NCBI GenBank assembly: GCA_012295275.1
Contig: CM022677.1
Location: forward strand, 8,111,630-8,175,629
Length of the DNA stretch: 64,000 nt
Direction: 5' to 3'
From: Chrysomallon squamiferum
Taxonomy: Eukaryota > Mollusca > Gastropoda > Neomphalida > Peltospiridae
Below, in pieces: positions 37,917 to 50,159 of the stretch. Below the pieces are notes generated by a model. It searched no databases, had not been told where the DNA came from, and was given only the letters and a program-made list of their open reading frames with translations. Each line of letters starts with the position of its first letter. The stretch's first letter is position 1. A program made the translations under genes and the position numbers.

Positions 37917-38042
37917 GTTTTAGATTTATCAGGAAACAGTTCTGGAACTGAGGCTTTCCGAGCTGTGTGTTTGGCAATGTGTTCTAACACAACAGTGATC
38001 TTCCTTAGCCTCACCACCAACAAAACAGACACTGAGAGTGCA
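37917..38042 (+). CDS. Leucine-rich-repeat exon
   Basis: Acceptor AACTAG and consensus donor GTGAGT enclose exactly 42 codons in phase 0/0, one and a half LRR_RI-type repeats: VLDLSGNSSGTEAFRAVCLA, then CSNTTVIFLSLTTNK. The LxLxxN and TEAFRA pattern is that of ribonuclease-inhibitor-like LRRs of about 28 residues. LRR proteins of this type serve as protein-binding scaffolds. The gene is not identified; TONSL-like or NLR-like LRR arrays are possibilities only. Confidence 0.6.
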
Positions 38043-38094
38043 GTGAGTAATCTTAATTATAACTGTTATAAAATATTTTATAATAATGATAACA

Positions 38095-38260
38095 GTAATA
38101 ATAATAAAAAAAAAAAATAATAATAATAATAATAATAACAATAATAATAACAACAATAACAATACTAATAATGACAATAATAATACTAGTAATAATATTA
38201 GTATAACTAGTAATAGTAATAATAGTAATAATAATAATATTAATAATAAAACCATATTGA
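38095..38260. repeat. AAT/AAC trinucleotide array
   Basis: AATAAT run with AAC and AGT interruptions, in the intron after the LRR exon. Confidence 0.9.
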
Positions 38261-38349
38261 TTACATAATGCTTATACTTGTAACAAGAACTTATTTATAT
38301 ATTTATTTATGTATAATTGTGAAAAAAATTCTTGATTTTTCTTCTTCTT

Positions 38350-38960
38350 ATTATTATTAGTAGTAGTAGTAATTAGTATATGTAATTGTCCAATATTACC
38401 AGTTAGCTACTAATATTGCTACTTCTGCTACTATTCTACTACTGAGACAAATATAGTGACTTTCAACACACTAAATCTATAAACAGTAACTATATATCTA
38501 TATTTACCACTATGTCTGTTACTGCTATTTCTACTGTTGTTGCTTGTACTACCAGTGTTAATGCTTTTATTTTTAATACTATTATTACATCTACTACTTC
38601 TACTACTGCTGCTACTAGTACTACTACTACTACTGTGGTGTCTGCAGTTATTTACTACCTCTATGTATTGTATCTACTTGTACTATACAACTTAAGCTAA
38701 TTCTACCACAGTTATCACTATTACTGTTACTGCTGCGATTACCACTATTACTACAACTATTACCATTATTACTACTCTTATTATTACCCTGGTACTATTA
38801 GCACTAATACTACAACTACTACTACTACTACAACTGCTGCTGCTGCTGCTACTGCAACTGTTACTAATAAAAAAACCTACAACAACCAATAGTTATACTA
38901 CTGGTATTACTACAGCTACTACAACTGCTCTTACTATTATTACTGTTAAAACATTATGGT
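38350..38960. repeat. Diffuse ACT/TAC trinucleotide tract
   Basis: Mixed ACT, TAC, TGC and ATT triplets with no clear order. It gives false Thr/Ser/Val-rich frames on both strands. Confidence 0.75.
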
Positions 38961-39129
38961 GTCTTCTACTAACTACATTTTAATAATAACAAATAAATAA
39001 GTAAACAATTTGTGTTAATAGTTTTACTATCAATACACACAACTTTCAGAGCTAGTGATATTTTCTGTTTTTTATTTATTTATTTATGTATTTATTTATT
39101 TATTTTCAGAGCTATGTGTAGGCTCCACT

Positions 39130-39460
39130 GATATGAAACTTCTATCATCGAATCTAGTGGAAAATACTGGACTCTCAGAACGAGATCTGTCTAGTAATGG
39201 ATTATCTGATAAAACTGCTCTCACTAAACACTGGACTCACAGAACTAGATCTGTCTAGTAATGGATTATCTGATAAAACTGCTGTCAATAAACACTGGAC
39301 TCACAGAACTAGATCTGTCTAGTAATGGATTATCTGATAAAACTGCTCTCACTAAACACTGGACTCACAGAACTAGATCTGTCAAGTAATGGATTATCTG
39401 ATAAAACTGCTCTCACTAAACACTGGACTCACAGAACTAGATCTATCTAGTAATCTATCT
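39130..39460 (+). repeat. 64-bp minisatellite derived from an LRR
   Basis: The string AGAAC recurs at 39177, 39241, 39305, 39369 and 39433, a period of exactly 64. Each unit encodes LTELDLSSNGLSD in one frame, the core of a leucine-rich repeat. Because 64 is not a multiple of three, the frame rotates at each unit, so the array cannot encode a continuous LRR solenoid. It probably expanded from one LRR-coding segment after coding constraint was lost. Confidence 0.85.
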
Positions 39461-39537
39461 GTGTGTGTGTGTCTGTGTATTTTAATCACTGACGTTAAAT
39501 TAGTTTCTGCTAATGTAGGTTGCACACATTGTGAATT

Positions 39538-39600
39538 ACTACTACTATTATTATTATTATTATTATTATTGTTGTTGTTGTTGTTGTTGTTTTTATTTGT
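39538..39600. repeat. TTA/TTG triplet run
   Basis: TTATTA followed by TTGTTG, then TTTATTTG. Confidence 0.9.
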
Positions 39601-39758
39601 TTTTATTACAAGCTGGGATCACTAACTCGTGTACTCAGTTTTTGTCTGCTGTTTTCAATCATCCAAGATGACAGCTTTTTGTCTGAATGATGCAAAACTT
39701 AACAACCAAACACTTACTGTTGAAGGTTAATTTAGATTTGTAAAATATATATATATAT

Positions 39759-39761
<3 letters not shown>

Positions 39762-39834
<73 letters not shown>
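39762..39834. repeat. (CT)n microsatellite
   Basis: Pure CT run of about 72 bases. Confidence 0.95.
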
Positions 39835-39838
<4 letters not shown>

Positions 39839-39999
39839 GTGTGTGTATACATACACACACAAGTGTATTTCATTCTGTAACTATCTAGGTTTGACAAATT
39901 TGTCATTATTATATTTGTTCTACTTTCTTTTTTCTTTTTTTCTCCTGATAGTTAAGATACAGTTACCAGGTTTGTTAATACTGTTTTTCATTTTTTTCA

Positions 40000-40140
40000 G
40001 ATATTCCAGATTCCAAGTTCTCTACAGGAATTAAGACTGAACTCCAGTTGTTTAACCAACCAGCTGTTTGAGTTTCCATGCAAAACTCCTTTATTTGAAA
40101 GATGTGGACATTGGAAATTGTCCTGATCTTTCTGTATGTA
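40000..40140 (+). pseudogene. LRR-like remnant, frameshifted
   Basis: After TTTTTTTCAG the plus strand reads IPSSLQELRLNSSCLTNQLF, an LRR-like segment. A shifted frame continues HAKLLYLKDVDIGNCPDLS, also LRR-like. I infer a decayed or mis-assembled exon of the same LRR gene. Confidence 0.4.
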
Positions 40141-40294
40141 TTATTAACAATTTAGTTAAACTTACTTCAGGTAATTTTTGTTTAAATTTTATAAATTTTT
40201 CTAATATTTGAAAAAATATTCTGTATATAATCCTTATCTCTCTGTATCTGACATAGACAATTTCGTTAAACCATAAGCTAAGAATATTAAACTC

Positions 40295-41715
40295 TGTGTG
40301 TGTGTGTGTGAGTGTCAGCAATAGTGATAATTGCTACTCTGATAATTGTGTGTATGTGATTGTGTATGAGCAAGAGTAATAATTGCTACTGTGATAAGAG
40401 TGTGTGCGTGTCAATGTATTAGCAATAGTGATAACTGCTATTCTGATAATAGCGTGTGTGTGTTAGTGTGAGTGTATTAGCAATAGTGATAACTGCTACT
40501 CTGATAATAGTATGTGTGTGTGTATGTGTTTGGGTCAGTGTATTAGCAATAATGATAACTGCTATTCTGATAATTGTGTGTGTGTGTTTGTGTGAGTGTA
40601 TTAGCAATAGTGATAACTACTACTCTGATAATAGTATGTGTATGTGTGTGTGTGTGTCAGCAATAGTAATAATTGCTACTCAGATAATAGTGTTTGTGTG
40701 TGAGTGTGACTATTAGCAATAGTGATAATTGCTACTCTGATAATAGTTTGCGTGTGTGTGTAAGTGTATCAGCAATAATGTTAACTACTACTCTGGTAAT
40801 TGTGTGTATCAGCAAGACTAATAACTGCTACTCTGATAATAGTATGTGTGTGAGTGTGTGCATGTTTGTGAGTGTGAGTGTCTCAGCAATAGTGATAATT
40901 GCCAATCTGATAATAGTATCTGTGTGTCAGTATATGAGCCATATTGAAAATTACTACTCTGATAATAGTATGTGGGTCTGTCTGTGAGTGTATCAGCAAT
41001 AGTGATAATTGCTGTGTGTGTGTGCGTGTGTGTGAGGCAATAGTCATAATTGCTACTCTCATAATAGTCTGTGTGTGAGTCAGTCAGCAATGGTGATAAT
41101 TGATAATGTGATCAGCAATAGTAATAACTACTACTCTGATATGAGTGTGTGTGTAAGTGTATCAGAAATAGTGATAATTGCTACTCTGATAATAGTTTAT
41201 GTGTGTGTGACTATCAGCAATAGTGACAATTGATACTCTGGTAAAAATGTAAGTGTGTGTGTGTGTATGTGTGAGTGTATCAGCAATAATGATAATTCCT
41301 ACTCAGATAATAGTGTGTATGTGTGTGTATCTGCAGTAGTGATAACTGCTACTCTGATAATAGTATGTGTGTATGTGTCTGCAATAGTGATAACTGCTGC
41401 TGGCATAATAGTATGTATGTGTATCAGCCATATTGATAACTGCTACTTAGATAATATTGTGAGTGTATGTGAGTATATAATTAATAGTGATAATTGCTAC
41501 TGTGATTATAGTGTGTGTGTATATGTGAGTATATCAGCAATAGTGATAATTGCTACTCTGATATTAGTATGTGTATGTGTGTGTTTGAGTGAGTGTGAGT
41601 GTATCATCAAGTGATAATTGCTACTTAGATAACAGTGTGTGTATGCGTGTGTATCATCAATAGTGATACTTGCTCCTCTAATAATAGTGTGTATGTCTGT
41701 GTGTGTCTGTGGTAA
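40295..41715. repeat. Large GT-rich minisatellite
   Basis: About twenty units of roughly 58-75 bases, each with AGCAATAGTGATAA, then TGCTACTCTGATAATAG and a variable (GT)n spacer. Sample unit starts are 40421, 40479, 40545 and 40603. The length variation comes from the GT spacer. False Cys/Val/Thr-rich frames run through it on both strands. Confidence 0.95.
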
Positions 41716-42084
41716 GAAATATTTGGTTATCAGTTTATATGTCTAAATGCTTTGTAGAAAATACTCAGGCCTGTTTTAATTAAATTTAAGATTTAGTCTT
41801 TGTTTATACCACCAAGGAACACACATCTGAGTTATACAGATTGAATGGAAACTTATTAGGTAATAAATTATTTTTGTATTTTTCAGAAAATATTAATTTT
41901 TTTAATTCAAAATATTGAAATAGAAGCTTGCATATTGTTTGAGATTTATTATGTTTAATTTTATTACTATACCTACACAGGAGGAAAAATAACACATCTG
42001 AATAGCATCTTGTAAATACAAGAGTTTTCAGTTCTTTATTATTTGTAACAGAGATGTAATTAGCACCAAAAACATCAGCAGCAA

Positions 42085-42193
42085 CATGTAACATGGTGGT
42101 GACAGTAGCAGCTATGATGTTGTAATAGTAGCAACAGCATCAGCAGTAGTAATAATAACAGCTACTACTGTATCAAAACATCTAGAAAGAGTA

Positions 42194-42226
<33 letters not shown>

Positions 42227-42510
42227 GCTAACATTGTAGGATAGTGATAATAAAAGCTAATGTGTAGCTGTAGTTATAGAAGGTAGCAGTAGCAGCAGTA
42301 GTAATAATAACTAGTTTAGTAATAGTAGCAGTAGTAGTAATAAAAATAATACAGCGATGTAGTTTTAATAGAGGTGCAGTAGGAACAGTAGCTGTAGTTG
42401 CAATAGTCATAGTAGCAGTAGTAGTAATAAAAATAATACATTGATGTAGTTTTAATAGAGGTGCAGTAGGAACAGCAGCTGTAGTTGCTACAGTCGTAGT
42501 AGTAGTTCCT
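42085..42510. repeat. TAG/CAG/AAT trinucleotide tract with 110-bp repeat
   Basis: Mostly AGC, AGT, TAG and AAT triplets. Within it, the block TTTTAATAGAGGTGCAGTAG occurs at about 42362 and 42451, a direct repeat of about 90 bases. Confidence 0.75.
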
Positions 42511-42614
42511 GCTTCCTTGCATTTTAAATTTTAAATTCAAGTTTTTAAAATATTGTTTTATTATCATTCAGGGAAGGAGGGACTGTTGTTACTGATATCA
42601 GTTGCTGTCATCAC

Positions 42615-42705
42615 CATTAACAGTGTTGTATCTTAACAACTAGAAGAAAAACTTACAAGAAAATGAAATGGAAGAACTTTCCACGAAATTGGATGCTGCA
42701 ATTGG
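42615..42705 (+). pseudogene. Possible coiled-coil exon fragment
   Basis: One frame reads QLEEKL, and after a one-base shift ENEMEELSTKLDAAI runs up to a GT (ATTG, then GTAATA). Helical text, too short to identify. Confidence 0.25.
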
Positions 42706-42800
42706 TAATAAAAAATTTTATTTTAAAAAAAAGAACAATAAAAATAATAAAAAAGAAACAATAATAATAACAAATAAGTAAGTAAATAAATAAATAACTA

Positions 42801-42885
42801 GCCTGAACCTAACCCCTACTCTCATCCTAACCCTAACACTAGTCTTAGCCCTAATCCTAACCCTAACTCTAATCTAAGTTAACCC
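42801..42885. repeat. Telomere-like interstitial repeat (CCCTAA)n
   Basis: Degenerate array on the CCCTAA theme: CCTAACCC, CTAACACT, AGCCCTAATCCTAACCCTAA. TTAGGG is the usual animal telomere unit, so this is an interstitial telomere-like tract. Confidence 0.8.
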
Positions 42886-43009
42886 AATGGTAAAAATAAG
42901 AAAGAAGAAGGAATACTAAATAAAAGGTTTTATTATTGTTAATGCTGTTGTTGCATTTTTTTCATTTTAAACTATTTATATAAATTTAATTAATTTTAAG
43001 GTCTCACTG

Positions 43010-43290
43010 TCAAGAAGTCAGGGGAGAAAATTGATTCATCTTGTAGTTGTCTCCCTTTATTTGCAGACAGCTTCCTGATTAAACTGACAGCACTTGGAGG
43101 ACATCCTGGTAAACAGTTATTGTTATTTTTTTATTTTAACATTTATATGGTTCATATTAATTGAAATTTGTCATTTATTTATTTGTTTATCTTCCTCTAG
43201 GAATGCTGGGTAATATGATGTACTGTCCAGCCATTGTCGCAGATAAAGGAAACAGTCAATTTCTGACACTGCATCCATGTTGAAAAGTCA
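43010..43290 (+). pseudogene. Unidentified exon-like islands
   Basis: Two short islands: GLTVKKSGEKIDSSCSCLPL with FADSFLIKLTALGGHPG (about 43001-43110), and, after TTCCTCTAG, MLGNMMYCPAIVADKGNSQF (about 43201-43285). The second ends in a stop and an adjacent GTGAGT. Composition and splice-like edges suggest exons, but I do not recognise them. Confidence 0.35.
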
Positions 43291-43494
43291 TGGTGAGTGA
43301 TTATATAGTATGTAGTAGTACAGAAATAACAGTTCACAGCTATCTGTCTATCTTTCTATGTATCTATCTAATAATAAACATCACATTCTCTATGTATCTA
43401 TCTGTAATAATAAACGTCACATTCTCTTTATTTATGAATATTTATATCTTGTTGTCTTTCCCACTTGATAATTCAGTATGTCCATCTCTTCATC

Positions 43495-43532
<38 letters not shown>

Positions 43533-43564
43533 TATAATAATAGAGAAGAGAACAGAAAGTGATG

Positions 43565-43682
43565 AATGTATATCAGATTTCTAGACTCTAAGGAGTGTAT
43601 TCTGTGTATTCTGTCTGTTGATGAATTGAACACTATCACTGGGGCCAAGAAAGATGGAGAAGTACCTACCTGGCTTCAGGTA
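43565..43682 (+). pseudogene. Unidentified exon-like island
   Basis: A frame reading NTITGAKKDGEVPTWLQ runs up to a GT (CAG, then GTAATA). The upstream part, CILSVDEL, is in the same frame. Possibly continued after TTTTCCAG near 44117 by DPVI, a stop, then SDSGIAWILMSDSVDKAID. The stop makes it a likely pseudogene. Confidence 0.3.
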
Positions 43683-43799
43683 ATAAACAAAGTGTATGTA
43701 TGTGTTGTATTCTGTGTATGAAGATTTTAGTTTTTTCATGTGTATGTGTGTGTATGTGTTTGTGTGTGTGTGTGTGTAATTATTGGATAAATAGTTTAA

Positions 43800-46700
43800 A
43801 AAGTACTATAACAAATACACACACCCACATATCAAGTAAATAAAGTTAACAAAAAATGTAGTGTGTGTGTGTGTGTGTGAGAGAGAGAAAGCGAGAGGAG
43901 CGAGAGAGATTAATAAATACGAAATTATTAACATGAAATAATATTTCTTAATACAATACTTAACATATTTATCAACTTTTGTATCCAGTTTTAATATCAA
44001 CTTTTACATTAATTTCTAAAACTTACCTTACTTTTTAATGTAAAGAACAATATATTTCCTTCTCACATATAATCAGATACTATAACTATCACTACTATTA
44101 CTGCCTGAATTTTCCAGGATCCAGTTATTTGATCAGACAGTGGAATAGCATGGATACTGATGTCTGATTCTGTAGACAAGGCTATAGATTAGTACAACAG
44201 AGGAGAGGTATTCCATTTAAATCATCAGTGTTTGACTAATTGTATATAAATGTCATTTGGTTTACCTACTACTCCCAATCTGTCAGTCTTGCAATATCTA
44301 TTTACCAGTGTACATCTACAATAACCTGTTTGTCTGTCTGTCTGTCTGTCTGATGGTCTACATCATCAACCTACCTATCTACCCAATATCTACCAGTCTC
44401 TAAATACTTTTACTTCCTAAATAAATATATCTATGGACAACCAGTCATAGTGTCAAGAATTAACATAAGAGTTAGATGATGTTAAAATTACAGAACTGGA
44501 GGTAAAAGTCAGGTATTGTGATGATGTCATAGTCTTTTTTATTTCTCTCTCACTATCTCTAATTTTCTCCTAGCCTCTCTGATTCTCTCTTTCACTTAAG
44601 TTCTTTCTTTCACTGTCTTTCCCTGTTCATAAACTGTATATGCATAATTATGATACCTAGGTTTAAACTAAGTAGCTGGTTTTTGCCTTGATGCTCATGG
44701 AAAGGATCACATATAACAAAAACAAAACAAAAAAAATTATATAATAAAAACAATTAAAACTCAAAAATATATTCTTTCACTTGTAATTATATGTATTGGT
44801 ATCATATGTCAATTCTGTTTGTGAAATGGACAGGAATGAAAGCTTATCTTTAAATAACTGTGAGATTTTTGATAGCCATTGTTTTTACAAACTATACGAA
44901 TGAATGAATGTTTTAGGACAGCCCAGCATGAAAAATATATCAGCTACTGGGTGACAAACAAAGGTAAATATAACAATACAAATCAATACCTAATTACATT
45001 AATATTAAATACTGAAATGTTTTTCTCAGACAAGAAGTGGAAAAGAGGATGAAGATTCAGTTCATCATGAACTAATTTTCTAGAACACAGAGGTATTGTT
45101 AATAATATATCCAGTTTTTCTCTGATTATAGATGTTAAGTTTTCTATGCCTGTCAGTATTTTCTGATGTAGATAATGTCAATTCCACTTCATAGAAAATG
45201 ATTTTAAAAATTTCTGTACAAACTTTTCTGATACAAAGAATGATAATTTTAGCCATGCAACTTAACACATCTAATACAGAGATGATGCAGAAAATGATGA
45301 TTATCATCCACTTCATCTGATGATAGTTACAGTTATTGCTACTCTATCCAGTATTCTGATATAGAAATTAACAATTTTTACCATCTTGTCGTATGATTTT
45401 TTTTAATGATCTATTCAGCATTTTCTTATACACAGAATAACATGATACAATATGCTGTTAATTCACACACACTGATACTAATATTCATGTAATTATACAT
45501 GGACCAAAGTTTACTTCTATAAGATTTTTGTTTTCTTTATCTTTGTTGTTTTCATTGAAGTGTTTTTATAAGAAGTGTTTTTGATAATATAAGTTATTAT
45601 TTATTACATTTATATTCTGCACTGTATGTGTGGGGATACTGTATGTGTATGTCATTTTGTATGTTGGTATGTCTACATGTGTGTGTGTGTCTGTATGTCA
45701 TTTTGTATGTAGTCATGTTTGTGTGTATGTGTGGGTTTTGCCTAAGTGCATGTGCGAGTGTGTATTTCTGTGTGAATATTGTAATGTTTGTATATGTTAT
45801 TTTCAGTGTTTGTTTTGTGTCTTGGATGTATTTGTACTTTAGTGCATGCATTTATGTGCCTGCATAAATTAGAAAATAAACACAGCAAATAAAGCATTGA
45901 ATCAAATTATTTAGCAGACTTTAAAAATAAAACCCAGGTGTCTAGATTAATTTTTAATACTAGCTTCTGTTAAATAATTTAATTAATTATCCAATGTAAT
46001 AATTTAAAACAGGTGAAAAAATAAGTAAATAAGTGACAACTGTAGTTAAATTTTATTTTCTTTTTACATTGTTTTTGTTATTTGTGTATAATGCACATGT
46101 AATTTGACAGTATGTTTTTTTATAGGCATTTTTAATTCATTAATTGTTATATTTGTTACAAATTTTCTGTTGAATTTGATTTTTTAATTCACTGTTACTG
46201 TTTCTTGGTAAATAAAAAAGAGATCTAAAATTGTTTTCAGGGTGTTTATTATTATTGATTTTGTTTTTAATTTGGGTGGGAAATTGTATTTGCTTTCTTT
46301 CATTATTTCATATGGTTTAACAATTTAAAATTAATTTGCCAGAAGTTTTATCTAAAGAGTTATTTCCCTTATGTTATGAAAAGTTATTATCCATGGTCAG
46401 TTACTCATAATAATAATAATAATGATGATAATAATAATTACTTACATTGATTATAACAAACTAACAAACAAATGAATAATAAAATATTATGAGTTTTTAT
46501 TTCATTTATTTATTCTTCAATAGGTGATACTGAAGATACATAAAACATCAGAAATATGGAACTGGAGGGCGTATCCACGACGCTCTCCGATTTTCTTGTC
46601 TCAATGTAAATCATATTTCTGAACTAGAACTAACTCGAAATAACATTTTAGAAAAGTCATGTTTAGTCATTTATTCTCAAATTATCAGAAGCACAGTTTA

Positions 46701-47360
46701 AAATCAACGAAAATAACTTAATATTTGATTAATTACATTAATAACTCTCAAGATAATTTGTTAATATTAATACTGCTCCATATTTTTAATTATGCTTTCC
46801 GCTTCCATAAAACAGATCTGCATAACTGTTAGAAAAGGAAAATTATCAAACAAATCTAAATGTTTACGTAGTGTAGGTATTCCTTTTTGAGTGCACGTAA
46901 TACAATATAGCAACACTATCTTACGCTGTTTTGTTATTTTATTTTGCGGGCAATATCTTAGTGGAATAAACTTAATAAAATATACTTTTTTCTCTGTTAC
47001 TAATAAATAAAAGAAAATTATCGATATTATGTTTTAAATTACTGGCAGAAACTTTTGCGAGATCGTGATGAAGTAAGCTGATGTATTCTTAACAATTTTT
47101 TTTTTTTTTTTTTTTTTTAAATGCCACTCGATAATAAATGTATCCCTTATAAACACTAGTGGTGTCGGTATCAGAAGCTTTTTACAGGAAAACGTGATAA
47201 TTAATTACACATTGATATTTAAATTTAATTCTACTTGGGGAGCTACGAGTGCAACTCAAAACAATTGAAAATGTTTTGTTGCATTTTTTAAATAATTTTT
47301 TACCGAAACTGCCGCATATTATCTAAAATAATATTATGCTAGCTGAAGGATGAAGTTAGT
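43800..47360. other. AT-rich stretch, no gene supported
   Basis: Apart from the fragment near 44117-44200, it holds microsatellites: GT/GA near 43745-43900, GT-rich at 45620-45830, AAT near 46410, poly-T at 47096-47118. Short frames here are low in complexity. Confidence 0.65.
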
Positions 47361-47369
47361 TTCATTTTT

Positions 47370-47475
47370 ACAATATCTTCGTCTCAGAATTTTTTTTTAA
47401 TTCATGGTAGAGTTTTTGATAGAGTAAAACTAATGACGTAATCGAGACCTGTTTTCAACTCGCATGTCACTTTAC
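47370..47475 (-). repeat. Dispersed block, candidate LINE 3' end
   Basis: Contains AAACTAATGACGTAATCGAG, then ACCTG and CAACTCGCA. On the minus strand it ends in an A-run (AATTAAAAAAAAA), as expected of a retrotransposon tail. See 6439-6530 and 49215-49285. Confidence 0.55.
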
Positions 47476-48016
47476 GTCTGCTACAAAAGCTGACGGTGTA
47501 ATAAGAACTATTCGTTTATTAATGATATTAGCCGTAACTAAAACAGACGAAGAAACACAACAGAACGCTCAGTAATTGAACTAGGGTGTCTTAAATTATA
47601 ATATTTATATCAATTTTCATTTTTATAAATAAGCTTATTATCATTTTTTTTTTTTTTTAATGATTTTTAATTTGTATTTATTTATTTATTGTCAGTAATT
47701 TGTTTTTTCAATCCACACAGCACAAAACAGAACTGTTTTTCTATTATTAACTGAAGCAAAAAGTTACACAACTTTTACAATGAAAAGAAAACAATACTTT
47801 TTGTTCTTTTTTTATTAAGATTTTCCTTGAAAGAATGAGTGAGAGAGAAATAGGTTCGTTGAATGAGAGTATTAAAATAATAATAATTATATTATATTTG
47901 CATTTTTACGAACAACAGTAAAAATGCAAATGTATTGAATTTATATATCCATTTAAAAAATCCATTTTCTTTCACAATAAACAGCGAAATCTTATGACGT
48001 ACAATGAATATTAAAA

Positions 48017-48070
<54 letters not shown>

Positions 48071-49214
48071 GTACATATAAAAATACACTTAGAAACAGAC
48101 TGACAGAATATATAAATATTTATAAATAGATGAATAATAGACTCATAGAAAGGAACAAAGATAAATAGAAAGCTAGAGAGGAACGTAAACAGATAGCCAG
48201 AGGAACAGAGAGCGAGAGAGAGTTTAGGTAGGTGCATGAATGGAAATAGAATTATGGATTGATAGAAAATGCGACAAGTAGGTATATAATAATAATATAT
48301 TAGATATAATAATAATATATTTTGATATTAGGAACAACGCCGTTACGACGGCAACGATGGTGATATTAATAGAAATAGTACTAATACATTTTTCTAAAGG
48401 ATTTGATCGCTAAGGAAGTATGAATAATAGTTAATAAAAAGCAAAATAATAATGGTAACTACACCTAAAACATTAGGAACAACCCCTTCACGACTGCAAT
48501 GACGGCAACATCAAAAAATATAATAATAATATATGCTGATGAGGAATAGACTTTATAAGATAAAACTGACATTAGTAAAATTTGTATTAGTAGTACGTCT
48601 GCTTACTTTATAACCTTCTCACAAAATTTTCTGCCGATAATTTAACAAAGCAAAACGGTTTATCTTTCAGCTGCTAGCAGCAGAGCTACGTGTGTTTGTT
48701 TATTCGTGATAATGATGCCTAACAAAACCAGCAAACTCTATGTGTCAGTTACGTAATATTTTATTACGTTTATTAATGAATTCAGAGGTAGAGGAGGGCA
48801 TATTATTTTTCTTTAAAAATTGAGAAATATAAATTAATGTGCTTTTTTAAAATGTAAAAATACACAGAAAAATGTCTCAAGGCGTCAGAAAATAGGGATA
48901 TTTTAAAATAAAAGATATGAACGTGATATTTTGACAGGAATTTTACTAGAGAAAACCTGAATAGTGAGAAATGTACACAAGAATCTTGCTACATCGCAGT
49001 TCATTGTCTACACTCGTTTATTGTCTTATAAATGGATTTATATCAGCATGGTCCAGTATATTTCGGTACTTATAAAGATTTGTTCGGTATCATTCGTAAT
49101 TCGAACGCAGTCGCATGTAATGATATGTAAAATTGTTATTATGATACAGCTGAATGACAAAATTAGTATATTTTTATATTGTTTTCGCCTCAGAAAATGT
49201 TTATAAAGGGTTAT
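47476..49214. other. AT-rich stretch, no gene seen
   Basis: Contains a (GA)n run at 48021-48066, poly-T at 47646-47658, and a repeated motif AGGAACAAC.CC.T.ACGAC near 48331 and 48477. No gene. Confidence 0.65.
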
Positions 49215-49862
49215 CATTTATTTATTTATTGAAACTACTGTCGTAATCGAGACCTGTCTTCAACTCGCACCAGACCGTTTTACTCTTGAACGATGAACGA
49301 TAAAAGAAAGAATAACGATTTTTAGTTCCTCCAGTGTATTGCGTAGTGCTTGTCTTTCATTGGCAAAATTTGGACAGTGAAACAAGTAGTGTTTCATGGT
49401 TTCTGAGAGTCCACAACTGCAGTTGGGTGATGTGGTGATGTTATGTTTGTATCGAATTGCGTTTGGATTGGTTGGGTAACCAATTCTGGCTTTGGTGAGA
49501 TTGTTGTTGTGTAGTTTGTTGGTGAGTGTGATTTTGAGTGTTTTGGCGAATGGTTTGATGTTTAAGCGCCATTTGTTTTCGGTGGTGTTCCATTCGTTTT
49601 GCCATTGTTTGTCGTAATGTTTGGCAGCGATGGAGACAATTTCGTTTATTCCGTAATGTATATCTGTGCAGATGTCTTCGTCTTTAATGCTGAGTGACTC
49701 TTTGGCGTAGTGGTCGGCAAGTTCGTTACCGATGATGCTGACGTGTGCTGGGAGCCACTCCATGGTTAGTTCTTTCTTGTTGTGTTGTATGTCCTCGTGT
49801 AGTTGTTGTATTTTGCTGAGCAGGTCTGGTCTGCTGGAACTTCCGGATTGTATTGAGATCAC
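49215..49862 (-). mobile_element. 5'-truncated LINE: RNase H tail and 3' end
   Basis: Minus-strand frame 49260-49862 (200 codons) carries WLPAHVSIIGNELADHYAKE, the C-terminal RNase H motif of I/Jockey-group LINEs, and then CSCGLSETMKHYLFHCPNF, the Cys/His knuckle usual at the end of their ORF2. The reverse transcriptase and endonuclease parts are missing. The 3' flank holds the dispersed block TCGTAATCGAGACCTG and ends in an ATTT-type tail (49215-49231). The frame is open to its end, so the insertion may be fairly young. It is a dead, truncated copy. Confidence 0.85.
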
Positions 49863-49969
49863 GGAACTTTATTGTTGTTATTTCCTTACCTGTTCGCCCC
49901 GCTCAGCACGCACTCGGCTCGGCGTACGGGAGGAAGGGAAATACCTTCAGGTTTGATCAGTGCTGAGTT

Positions 49970-49998
49970 GTTGTTATTGTTTGTTGTTGTTGTTGTTG

Positions 49999-50045
<47 letters not shown>

Positions 50046-50115
50046 TTTATTTTTTTATTTATACATTCATTTATTTATTTACTTATTTAATTTACTTATT
50101 TATTTATTATTATTA

Positions 50116-50159
<44 letters not shown>

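Noticed and set aside
40419-41614. Many overlapping frames on both strands
   Set aside because: Produced by the GT-rich minisatellite; no unique coding content.
40295-41715. CRISPR-like spacing of repeats
   Set aside because: Regular units with variable GT spacers, but the spacers are simple sequence and the genome is eukaryotic.
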